A stretch of DNA of 64,000 nt from Hibiscus mutabilis (taxonomy: Eukaryota > Streptophyta > Magnoliopsida > Malvales > Malvaceae). The position numbers and the translations under genes are program-made. Location of the stretch: assembly GCA_019671005.1 (NCBI GenBank), contig CM033728.1, positions 29,649,099 to 29,713,098 on the forward strand, in the 5' to 3' direction. The notes beneath the pieces were generated by a model. The model made no database searches, was not told the DNA's origin, and saw nothing but the letters and a program-made list of their open reading frames with translations. Below are positions 46,125 to 55,876 of this stretch, piece by piece (position 1 is the stretch's first letter; every line of letters begins with the position of its first letter).

Positions 46125-46529
46125 TCATCGATATCTCCTCAAAATCAAAACATGGAATACATTATGAATTTTCTCCAACTCGGGAGGCAACCTCAACCGG
46201 TAAGCCACAGGACCCACATGCTCAACAACCTCGTATGGTCCAATAAACCTCAGACTAAGCTTACCCTTACGTCCGAATATCATCACCTTTTTCCATGGTG
46301 ACACCTTCAAGAATACGCGATCGCCCACCGCATATTCAACCTTCTTACACTTCAAATTCGCGTAAGACTTCTGCCGATCTGCAGCTATTTTCAACTGATC
46401 GCATACAAGCTTAACCTTCTCATTTGTGTCTTTCAACTCATCCAGTAGGGTAACATGCTTTTCCCCCACCTCAGCCCAACATAAGGGCGTACGACATCTT
46501 CGGTCGTATAACGCCTCAAAAGGTGTCAT
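46125..46529 (-). pseudogene. pol: M2 integrase linker and GPY/F domain
   Basis: Reads MTPFEALYDRRCRTPLCWAE, DRQKSYANLKCKKVEYAVGD, RVFLKVSPWKKVMIFGRKGK, LSLRFIGPYEVVEHVG and IHNVFHVLILRRYR. A single stop separates it from the core at 46530 (YQESI, stop, MTPFEA). Confidence 0.87.
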
Positions 46530-46949
46530 CTATATACTTTCCTGATAACTGTTGTTGTAAGCAAATTCAACTAAAGGCAAATGCTTCTCCCAAGTTCCTT
46601 GGAACTCTATAATACAACACCTCAGCATATCCTCTAAAACCTGGATAACCCACTCAGACTTCCCATCTGACTGAGGATGATATGCAGTGCTAAAACTCAA
46701 CCTCGAACCCAAGGTTTGGTGCAAACTCCTCCAAAACCTTGTCGTAAACCTCAGATCCTTATCCAAAATGATGGATTTAGGTACACCATGCAAGCGCACA
46801 ATCTCCGCTATATACAAATCTGCCAATTTGGCCAAGGTGTACGTTGTATGCACTGGTAGGAAATATGCACACTTTGTGAAACGGTCAACAATCACCCAAA
46901 CAGAATCCTTCTTAGCCAGTGTCAATGACAACCCTATTACAAAATCCAT
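46530..46949 (-). pseudogene. pol: M2 integrase catalytic core
   Basis: MDFVIGLSLTLAKKDSVWVI is followed by VDRFTKCAYFLPVHTTYTLA, GVPKSIILDKDLRFTTRFWR and SDGKSEWVIQVLEDMLRCCI. The three DDE acidic residues are kept (MDF, LDKD, SEW), although the usual SDRD is LDKD. The open stretch covers the whole core (139 codons), making it one of the better preserved cores here. Confidence 0.87.
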
Positions 46950-47768
46950 GGTGATTCTCTCCCATTTCCACTCCGAAATTTCAACGGTTGTAACAACCCA
47001 GATGGAAATTAATGTTCAGCCTTGACCCGCTGACATACCATGCACTTGGAAACAAACTCAGCCACATCCTTTTTCAACCCAACCCAGTAGTATGCCTTAT
47101 TCAAATCACGATACATTTTTAACACTACCAGGATGCCTAGCAAAAGGAATAGAGTGTGCCTCCTTCAAGATAGTGTGCCTCAACTCCGGATCATTCGACA
47201 CCACTATTTGACCCTTGAAACACACAACTCCATTATCATCAAAATAAATTTCCGTCAGATTACCATCTGCTATATCCTTAATATGCTCAACCAACGAATC
47301 ATCATACGGTTGCTTAGCTTTAATCAACTGTGACAGCGTAGGCTTAACTTGCAATTCAGCCAGCAAACTGCCCTCCCGCGTCACACTCAACCTTGCAAAC
47401 ATAGCTCGAAGCTCAACTGCAACCTTACGACTTAATGCATCCGCCACTACATTATCTTTACCAGGACGATACTCAATTGTCAAGTCGTAATCCTTAAGCA
47501 ACTCAAACCATCTACGTTGCCTAAGATTCAAATCTTTTTGGGACATCAAATACTTCAAGCTCTTGTGATCCGTAAAGATCACACACTTCTCACCATAGAG
47601 GTAATGTTGCCAAATTTTCAAAGCGAAATCTATGACCGCAAGCTCCAAATCATGAGTTGGATAATTGCGCTCATGAACTTTCAATTGCCTCGATGCAAAG
47701 GCCACAACCTTCCCATCTTGTATCAGCATACAACCTAAGCCAACATATGACGCATCACTATAAACCAC
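46950..47768 (-). pseudogene. pol: M2 RNase H and integrase zinc domain
   Basis: One open stretch (47106-47768) reads VVYSDASYVGLGCMLIQ (its Val-1 displaced to Met after a stop), YPTHDLELAVIDFALKIWQH, TDHKSLKYLMSQKDLNLRQR and YRPGKDNVVADALSRK, then the linker LAELQVKPTLSQLIKAKQP and HSIPFARHPGSVK, the His pair of the zinc domain. The Cys pair lies at about 47020-47070 after a frameshift (CMVCQRVKAEH). Confidence 0.86.
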
Positions 47769-47780
47769 AAACTCCTTCCC

Positions 47781-48563
47781 TTATTCAGGCTGAATCAACA
47801 CAGAAGCATATGTTAGAACTTCCTTCAACTTCTCAAAACTGGGTTGCTGCTTCTCTGTCCACACATAAGGGACATTCTTCTGCAACAACTTGGTCAACGG
47901 TGCTGCAATACTCAAAAACACTTTAACTAAACGGTGATAATAACCAGCCAACCCAATAAAATTACGCACTTCTGATACAGACTTAGGTGGCTTCCAATTG
48001 AGAATAGCCTCAATCTTCTATGGATCAACGCAAATACCCTCCGCGAAAACCACATGACCAAGAAATGTCATTTCTCTTATCCAAAACTCGTACTTGCTCA
48101 ACTTAGCGTACAACTGATTATCCTTCAGCACTTGCAACACTATCCGCAAATGTCGAACATGCTCTTTCTCGGTATAGGAGTGCACAAGAATATCATCTAT
48201 GAACACCACCATGAACTGATCAAGATACTCATTGAACACTCTATTCATTTGTCAAACCAAAAGGCATGACCAAAAACTCATAATGCCCATACCTCGTACG
48301 GAACACGATTTTATGCACGTCCACGTCCTTAACCTTCAACTGGTAATACCCTGACCTTAAATATATCTTTGAAACACTGCTGCTCCATAAAATTTATCGA
48401 ACAAGTCATCGATCCGAGGCAACGAGTACCTGTTCTTTACTGTCAACTTGTTCAACTGACGATAATCAATGAACATACGCATCATACCATCCTTCTTTTT
48501 CACGAAGAGAACAGGAGCACCCCACGGAGAAACACTTGGTCGAATGAACCCATGGTCCAACAA
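47781..48563 (-). pseudogene. pol: M2 reverse transcriptase
   Basis: N-terminal part: LDHGFIRPSVSPWGAPVLFV, MFIDYRQLNKLTVKNRYSLP and IDDLFDKFYGAAVFQRYI (48357-48563). Catalytic part: NRVFNEYLDQFMVVFIDDIL (both Asp kept, 48018-48248), then KLSKYEFWIREMTFLGHVVF. C-terminal part: NFIGLAGYYHRLVKVFLSIA and PYVWTEKQQPSFEKLKEVL (47781-47969). Stops or frameshifts separate the three. Confidence 0.88.
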
Positions 48564-48566
48564 CTC

Positions 48567-49260
48567 CTAAAGCTGTGACTTCAACTCCTTCAATTCCTCC
48601 GGTGGCATCCTATAAGGAGCAATGGACACCGGTGTTGTACCCTCGTATGTCTTAATATGAGACTCCACCTCTCTATCTGAAGGTAAACCCAACAAATCCT
48701 TAGGGAAAACCTCAAGAAAGTCACAAACGGTCTGAATGTCATGCGCTCGAACACCCTTGGCTTCTAGATTCATAATAATAACCAAATAAGCTTGGCAACC
48801 ATCAAACTTCATCTTCTCGGCTCTAACAGCCAAAACCACATTGGACAAAAACTTAACATTCTCGCCAACCACCACCACTTCATAATCGTCGGCCAACCTC
48901 AAGAAAATTCTCTTGGATTCACAATCCACAACTGCTCTCTGCTCACTCAACCAATCCATGCCCAAAATGATATCAAAACCATGGATTGGCAATTCCATCA
49001 TATATGCGGCAAACTCATGTCCTTGCACCACCAAAGGACAACGTCGGTACAACCTTATTGTTGTAACCGTCTCCCCAAAAAACTTGTGACTAACATACCA
49101 ACATCTAAGATCTCAACAGGAACATTCAGTAAAGATGCATGTTCACCCAAGATATATGAATGCATAGACCCCGAGTTAATCAAAGATAACAATGACAATG
49201 ATTGCAAAGCAAAAGTACATGCGATCATATTCGTGTCATTATGAACCTCATGGTGAGCAA
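48567..49260 (-). pseudogene. pol: M2 aspartic protease, catalytic Asp mutated to Asn
   Basis: The active-site strand reads SLINSGSMHSYILGEHASLL, where related copies have LID-S/Y/F-G: Asp to Asn, a single G-to-A change. After a frameshift near 49055 come YRRCPLVVQGHEFAAYMMEL, HGFDIILGMDWLSEQRAVVD and DDYEVVVVGENVKFLSNVV, then PKDLLGLPSDREVE leading to RT. Confidence 0.86.
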
Positions 49261-49541
49261 AGACCTGAGCCGGTCCACAACCTTTAGGTCTCATCGCTGC
49301 AGCATGAGCCATACCTCTAAAGATTACCCTTGCCACAGCTTCGACCCCTAGCAGGTGTAGCAACCTGAGCTGGTGCATCTCTTGCAGCCCGAGGACAATC
49401 ACACTTCAAGTAATCAGATGAACCACAAATCCAACAAGCTCTAGCAATACCCTAGCACATAGCCGCATGGCACCTATCACATTGCTCACACTCTAGTGTA
49501 ACATGAGCTCTATGAGTACCCTGGCTAACTCCACCGCCACC
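49261..49541 (-). pseudogene. gag: M2 gag C-terminal remnant
   Basis: The minus strand reads ECEQCDRCHAAMC, a stop, then CWICGSSDYLKCDCPRAA. These are the two zinc knuckles; the second has Tyr in place of the zinc-binding His. At about 49542 the coding sequence ends abruptly in LTR sequence, so everything N-terminal to the knuckles is missing. Confidence 0.75.
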
Positions 49542-50595
49542 ACCATCCGAAGCATACTAAAATCACCATCAAACGTTTTTGAAACTTAACCCAGCCATAA
49601 AACAACAATTCAAGCCATCAACCAACATATAATAACATCCAAAAACCCTTTCCTAACATCATTTTATCTTTAGCAATGATTAAACTCGATTATCTCCACA
49701 ATACCTCAAAACTAGCAACTAAATAATTAGAGATTCAAGAGTTTTGGGATTCTATTGATAGAAACAACTTATGAACATCAAAACACATCCAAAACATATA
49801 TTAAATCAATCTCAAATACTGGAAATCAAATCCACTTCGAGAATCACCATGTTTCATCAATATTTCCAAAATAACTCAATTAAACATTGATAAAACATTA
49901 AAATCGCATTACAACTTATAAATCAAGGATCAAATACTTGGGAATATCAATAAAGACCCATTTAACAGAGGAGATCACAGACCTTACCCCTGTTATGTGA
50001 TTTCTCCTTCAATTGGCTTGTTTAAAGCTAAGAAAATATAAGATTTCAATGAGATTTTGCAAAACAAAGTTAAAGAATCAAATTAAAACCAATAAGCCGA
50101 GTGAAAAGAGTTCCTTACCTCTGGATTTTGATGAAATTATGAGTTTTTGGAAGAAAAGAAGTTGAGAGAAAAGGTTTAGGAAAAGTTACGTGAATTTCTT
50201 TTAAAAGCTAATGACTAACTTTAGATATTTAATCCTTATTAACAACCTTTTAAAACACATGTTTAAAATGATTTAATTAAATAGAGAAACCACCATAAAA
50301 AAACTTGGTAGATTAGCTCCTCAAGGATTCTAAGGATTTGACCCTTTTGATTTTAGTCACTTTAAAATAGTTTTCAAAAATCGCATTTTGGTCACTAACC
50401 CAAAATGTCATATTTCCAAAATCCCTTTTCTAAAATTGATTCCACCAAAAATAAATATATATTCAAATATAATTTTTAACTATTTTTATCTTACCAAAAA
50501 TTATACGGCCCTGAATCTGACTCGAATCTCTATCTCGGTCCACCTGACCGTCTAATAAACCTTAAAACCGCTAAGCCCAAAACTGGGGTGTTGCA
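49542..50595 (-). repeat. Element M2, 5' LTR remnant (right copy) fused to gag
   Basis: About 1.05 kb matching 44806-45870 closely and ending GGGGTGTTGCA. The junction with gag lies at ACCATCC (49542-49548), which is present in both partners and is therefore a microhomology. Confidence 0.88.
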
Positions 50596-50600
50596 ATATT
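50596..50600. other. Right target-site duplication of element M2 (ATATT)
   Basis: Matches 42318-42322. Confidence 0.9.
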
Positions 50601-50794
50601 GAGTTGAGACCGGATTTATCCTTTGACGAGGAGCTGGTGGAAATCCTTGATTCCATCAGCAAGGTTCTTCAAGGCAAAACGACACAACTGGTTAAAGTCT
50701 TGTGGGGACATCGAGGTGTCGAGGAAGCCACTTGGGAAAGCAAGGCAGATATGTTGGAGCAATTTCCACATCTTTTTCCTCCAGGTAAATTTTG
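50601..50794 (+). pseudogene. pol: H2 chromodomain, continuing the 42137-42317 scrap
   Basis: Reads RPDLSFDEELVEILDSISKV, LQGKTTQLVKVLWGHRGVEE and ATWESKADMLEQFPHLFPPG, then KF and a TGA stop (50793-50795). The chromodomain core is intact and the stop is in the position that H1 has lost. Confidence 0.88.
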
Positions 50795-50810
50795 AGGACG
50801 AAATTTCTTA

Positions 50811-50823
50811 AAAGGGGGAGAGT
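50811..50823 (+). other. Polypurine tract of element H2
   Basis: AAAGGGGGAGAGT directly before TGTAACGCCT at 50824. Confidence 0.87.
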
Positions 50824-52469
50824 TGTAACGCCTTAGTTTTGGGCCTAGTAGTTTTAAGGCTAGTTAAACGGTCTGGTGGACCAGGTTAGAGATTCGAGTC
50901 AGATTCGGGTGAAAGCAATTTTTGAAAATTAGCTTTCGAAGGGTGACATTTTGGCTAGTGACCAAAATGCAATTTTTGAAAACTATTTTTAAAGGTGACT
51001 GTATAGTAAACAGCCAAAACTTCGAATCTTTATGGAGCTATTTTACCATTTGGTCTAATCTGAGTTTTCTCTTAATTAAGATTATTTTTAAAATAGTTTT
51101 AATTTAATGAATTAAAGAGGATTTAGTTAAAAGGTAGTTAGTTTTTCGAAATCACAATTTGACGTAACTTTCTTCCTCTCATATTTTCTCTCAAAATACT
51201 CTCAGCCAAACACTCTTTTTCTTATCAAAGATTCAAGGTAATGATCTTGTTTCTTAATTCTTCGATTGGCTAAATGATTCTTTAACTTGTTTTCCAAATA
51301 TCTTATTGAATTTCATTGTTTTTCAAGAGGAAAACATCTAACTAAGGGGAAACTCATACATTGGAGGTAGGTTTCGTTTTTCTCCTCTAATGAAAGGTTT
51401 GTTACTGAAATTCCCAAGTTCTTGACTCTTTATATATGTTTTCTAATGGGTTTTAATTAATTAATTATGGAATTTTGCTTAATTGAGGTTTATTTGATGG
51501 AATCTTGTGATTTTCAAATTGGATTTATTTTTCCAGTGTTGACGATTGATTTCAATCTTATTTTGGATGCATTATAATGTGGATAAGTTGTTTTTACCCA
51601 CGGAATCCCGGAATTGGTTGAATCTCAAGTTATTTAGGTTGTTAGCTAAAGGTTTTTGGGTTGTTTTTGGAGTTTAATCTTTGTTGGAAGTAAAAGGATG
51701 TTGTAAAAGGGTATTTAGATATCATTTGATGAAGTTTAATGCATTGAATCATTAAATGATGGTTGGGTTAAGATTGAGAAGTGTTTAAGGTTGATTTCGG
51801 TAAGTTTCGAATGAGTTTTGAGTGGGCATCTTGAGAGCTGTGGGATTTTGGTTTAAAACAGAGAGTTGGAAGCATTTTAATGCATTTTCCTCTGGTTTTG
51901 TGTGGCCAAAATAGGGGATAATCAAGACGTAGCATCTTGAGGTGGTTTGAGGCTTGCCGGGAGCTTGTTTCGCATTAGCAAGCAAGGCGAAGTGAAATCG
52001 GTGAGTGGAAATGGTCTTAAAAGTCTTTAAAAGGTTTGAAAGTGGTTTTGGAAGTTTAGGTTAAGTTTGAAACACTTACCTAAGCTTGGAAGTAAGTTTC
52101 CCTCATTTGCTCCTTAATATCAGTTTTCATTTATGAGCATGTGTAATTCATGTTTTAGTCGTAAACATGGTTGGTTTTTCTTACTATAAATGCATGATTT
52201 TTAAGTACATATGCAACGGCATAAAAGTATATTAAATGCTAGTGAGCATTGGTTTTTATTCCTTTCGGGAATGTGGTATTGCTATGGTAATATGAATTGC
52301 ATATGTGGAGATTTTGTATAATGCATTGTAAAACAGTGAGTAAATGGTTTTGTAAATGATATACTCGCTATGTGACAATGTGAGAAAACAATTGGATATA
52401 GTTAGCATGAAATAGGATAAAGTGCACTATAATATGTTTAAAAATTGATCGTGGTTAAGGGTCCTTGAG

Positions 52470-52712
52470 TTATAGCGGCCGGCTACTCGAACTATGTTGT
52501 TATCACTTAGGTTGAGCAGTCGGTTCCCCTTGTTGATGTAAAGCTTATGGTCGACAAGGTTGTTAAATCATGCGGTCGGCATGGTATAGTTCTTGATGAT
52601 GGTTGGTCATTAAGGGAGATCTGTGTATCCGATGTGTAAAGTTAACGGTCGGTTAACTAAAGATTAGCGGTCGGCTAAGCAAGGATAGTGGTCGACTATC
52701 TGAGGTCACTAT
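52470..52712 (+). repeat. GGTCGGCTAA-type tandem repeats (H2 LTR)
   Basis: Degenerate copies such as GCGGCCGGCTAC, GCGGTCGGCATG, ACGGTCGGTTAAC, GCGGTCGGCTAAG and GTGGTCGACTATC at roughly 25-50 base spacing. Confidence 0.7.
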
Positions 52713-52750
52713 AATTGCCAATATATGAGAATTCTTATATTGAACCTATT

Positions 52751-52862
52751 TTTAATGCTTTGGGATTTAAGCATGGTATATGATTTAATGCTTTTGGATT
52801 TAAGCATGGTATAATATATAATGCTTGGGATTTAAGCATGTCATATTGATTTAATGTTTTAG
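52751..52862 (+). repeat. 33-bp minisatellite, three copies (H2 LTR)
   Basis: Three units of the type TTTAATGCTTTGGGATTTAA followed by GCATGGTATATGA, plus a fourth decayed start. Confidence 0.8.
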
Positions 52863-53539
52863 TCGTAAACATGCGTTGAAAGAAAGTGTTTGACTTTCAA
52901 GGTTTTTAATTGCATCATTGTTTTATGAGGATCCTCACTAAGCAAGTGTGCTAACGCTTTCTTCTCCCTAATGATGCAGAGCATTAACATTTGGAGGCAA
53001 CAAAGGCAAGGTCTAAGTGATCTAAGGACAAGACTATTTGAGTATGAACTCGATTTTAGTTTTCGGTTAATAAGACAATGTGTTCGCCATGGATTTTGGG
53101 ATATGTAAATCTGTTTTCCCTAGTTTTGAGCATGTGTAATGCTGTGATTTTGGAATTTGATTGGTGTTGCTATGCATATTGTGCATCGTTACCTATGGTT
53201 GATGTTATGCGGTTACCTAGGTATACATCTAGATGGTTTTGCTTGGATGACATGCTTTGATGAGCTTAACATGTTGAATATGATATTAAAGTGATGTTGG
53301 TATGGTGTTTGTGCTAGTAAATGTTTATTTGAGGAACTTGGTATGTTTGGTGGAGTGTTTTAAGGAGCATGCCTCTAGATTAATTCTTTTGGTGGCCTAA
53401 GCTTGTATGGTAGCTAAATCTTGATGAAAGTGTTGATAAATGTATTATTGGATACTTATATGCATGTATGCAAGTTGCTAGGACCTAAATGCATCTAGAT
53501 TTGTGTGAAAACCAGCTAAAAATGACATTATAGGCCCAT

Positions 53540-53825
53540 GTATACCGATACGCTAGGGACCGTATCGGTACGGCTAGGTAAGAACAAACCAGGCATTTCA
53601 GTACGGGCACGAGAGTACCGGTACAGTTCATCGCTTCTAGAAATTGCTTTTTGGATCAAAACCCGCTTATCGAAACACCCATGAGGCGTATCGGTACAGT
53701 TGCTGTGTAATTTTAAATTGGTCATTAATTTCAGTTAGGCGTATCGGCACGGTGATTAGTGTACCAAAATGAGGGCTGTTGGTTTAGGGTACCGTATCGA
53801 TACGGTTGGTAGCGTATCGATACGT
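53540..53825. repeat. GTAYCGRTAC motif cluster, H2 3' LTR
   Basis: Perfect palindromes GTACCGGTAC (53615-53624) and GTATCGATAC (53794-53803 and 53814-53823), with GTATCGGTAC copies between. Confidence 0.82.
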
Positions 53826-54043
53826 ATGGCCGTTATTATGGTTAATGTCATGGGTATGTAATTCTGTTTTCTTTCAATTTAGTCTCTGAATGTTGGTGAT
53901 GCAATTGAATGAGTATGGATGATCTTTTTGAGCTGATTTTTGTCATGTGAGAAAGTAACCTGACTAATTGAGGATTGGTAACCTTAATTTCAGTTTTGGT
54001 CCTATAATTTAAAGTATATATGTTTTAGTCCTCGTACGGAATG

Positions 54044-55080
54044 TCAGGGTATTACCAGTTGAAGGTAACAGATGTGGATATGCATAAGATGGTGTTTCGT
54101 ACGAGGTATATGCATTATGAGTTTTTGGTGATGCCGTTTGGTTTGACGAATGCCCTGGCTACTTTCATGGACATGATGAATATAGTGTTTCATGAATACC
54201 TTGATCTGTTTATAGTGGTTTTTATTGATGATATACTCATGTACTCTCGTACCGATGAGGAATATGACTAGCATTTGCGGATCATGTTACGAGTGCTGAA
54301 GAATAATCAATTATATGCCAAGTTGAGCAAGTGCGAGTTTTAGCTAAAGGAGGTGATGTTTCTTGGACATGTGGTATCCGCGGAGGGTATTCATGTCGAT
54401 CCACAGAAAATTGAGGCTATTTTTAATTGGAATAAACCTAAGACCGTATCAGAAGTGCGTAGTTTTCTTGGGTTGGTAGGTTATTATTGTCATTTTATCG
54501 AAGGGCTTTCTAGTATTGCGGCCCCGTTGATGAAGTTGTTGCAGAAGAGTGTTCCTTTTGTGTGGACGGAGAAGCAACAACAGGGTTTTGAGAAGTTGAA
54601 GGAGGTTTTGACACATGCTCCTGTGTTGATTCAACCAGAATCTGGGAAGGAGTTTGTGGTTTATAGTGATGCATCATATGTTGGCTTGGGTTGTGTGCTG
54701 ATGCAGGATGGAAAGGTTGTGGCTTATGCGTTGAGGCAGTTGAAGGTTCATGAGCGCAATTATCCAACTCATGATTTGGAGCTTGTGGCTGTGGTGTTTG
54801 CCTTGAAGATTTGACGACACTTCCTTTATGGTGAGAAGTGTGTGATTTTTATAGATCACAAGAGCTTGAAGTATTTGATGTCTCAAAAGGGTTTGAACCT
54901 TAGACAACAAAGGTGGTTAGAGTTGCTTAAGGATTACGACTTGACAATTGAGTATCATCCTGGAAAGGCCAATGTTGTTGTGGATGCGTTGAGTCGTAAG
55001 GTAGTGGTTGAGTTTAGAGCGATATTTGTAAGGTTGAGTATGACGCGGGAAGGTGGGTTGTTGGCTAAATTGCATGTTAA
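54044..55080 (+). pseudogene. pol: H3 reverse transcriptase and RNase H
   Basis: It begins mid-RT at GYYQLKVTDVDMHKMVFRTR, then YEFLVMPFGLTNALATFMDM and VVFIDDILMYSRTDEE (both Asp kept). A stop follows, then NQLYAKLSKCEF, another stop, and an open stretch (54353-54814) with FLGHVVSAEGIHVDPQKIEA, FLGLVGYYCHFIEGLSSIAA and YSDASYVGLGCVLMQDGKVV. RNase H continues after a stop (FALKI*RHF) with DHKSLKYLMSQKGLNLRQQR and GKANVVVDALSRK. TDH is IDH here. Gag, protease and the RT N-terminus are missing because of the LTR fusion at 54043. Confidence 0.87.
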
Positions 55081-55083
55081 GCC

Positions 55084-55876
55084 TTGTCACAAATGATTAA
55101 GGCTAAGCAATCGTTTGATGATTCTTTGGTTCCTCATGTTAATGACATAGCAGATGGTAATCTGACAGATTTTCATTTTGATGATGATGGTGTCTTGTGC
55201 TTTAAGGGCCGATTAGTGGTCTGGAAGTCTTGGAGCTCAGCACGCTATTTTGACAGAGGCACATTCTATTCCTTTTGCTATGCATCCTAGTAGTACCAAA
55301 ATGTATCATGACTTGAAGGAGAGGTACTTTTGGGTTGGTTTGAAAAAAGATGTGGCAGAGTTTGTATCCAAGTGTATGGTGTGTTAGCGAGTTAAAGCTG
55401 AACATCAGTTTCCTTCTGGGTTGTTGCAACCGTTGAGAATTCTAAATGGAAATGGGAGAGAATCACCATGGATTTCGTGACAGGGTTGCCATTGACACCG
55501 GCTAAAAAGGATTCCATTTGGGTGATTGTTGATCGGTTTACTAAGTGTGCACATTTTCTACCAGTTAATACGACTTACACCTTAGACAAGCTGGCGGATT
55601 TATATATAGCCGAGATTGTGCGCTTGCACGGTGTACCTAAGTCTATTGTTTCTGATAGAGATCCGAGGTTTACGACAAGGTTCTGGGGCTATTTACATCA
55701 GGCTTTGGGTTTGAGGTTGAACTTCAGTACCGCGTGTCATCCTCAGACGGATGGACAGTCTGAGCGGGTTATCCAGGTTTTGGAAGATATGATGAGGTGT
55801 TGCATTATTGAGTTCCAAGGAACCTAGGAGAAGCATTTACCTTTGGTTGAATTTGCATATAACAACAGCTATCAGG
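55084..55876 (+). pseudogene. pol: H3 integrase, cut by element S
   Basis: After a frameshift come MIKAKQSFDDSLVPHV and FHFDDDGVLCFKGR, the zinc domain MYHDLKERYFWVGLKKD and CMVC, a stop, then RVKAEHQFP. The core at 55468-55827 reads MDFVTGLPLTPAKKDSIWVI, GVPKSIVSDRDPRFTTRFWG and TDGQSERVIQVLEDMMRCCI, with all three DDE residues in canonical context. A stop replaces Trp in FQGT*EKH. The sequence ends at EFAYNNSYQ where the S LTR starts, so the C-terminal domain and chromodomain are absent. Confidence 0.88.

Larger units (their letters stand above)
42323..50595 (-). mobile_element. Element M2: minus-strand Tekay-like element nested in H2
   Basis: Left LTR 42323-45870, interior on the minus strand (chromodomain first in plus coordinates, gag remnant last), and a shortened right LTR 49542-50595, flanked by ATATT duplications. 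A deletion has removed the gag N-terminus, primer site and about two-thirds of the 5' LTR, fusing gag directly to LTR sequence. It belongs to the same subfamily as H2, H3 and H4. Protease, RT, RNase H and integrase are all recognisable. Confidence 0.9.
50824..54043 (+). repeat. H2 3' LTR, lacking its last ~200 bases and fused to pol (H3)
   Basis: It matches the H4 LTR (58701-61541) over most of its length. The match stops at TAGTCCTCGTACGGAATGT (54043), where the H4 copy continues about 200 bases to its GTTACA end. The next bases are RT coding sequence. It may be H2's 3' LTR, H3's 5' LTR, or one LTR shared by both after recombination. Confidence 0.85.
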
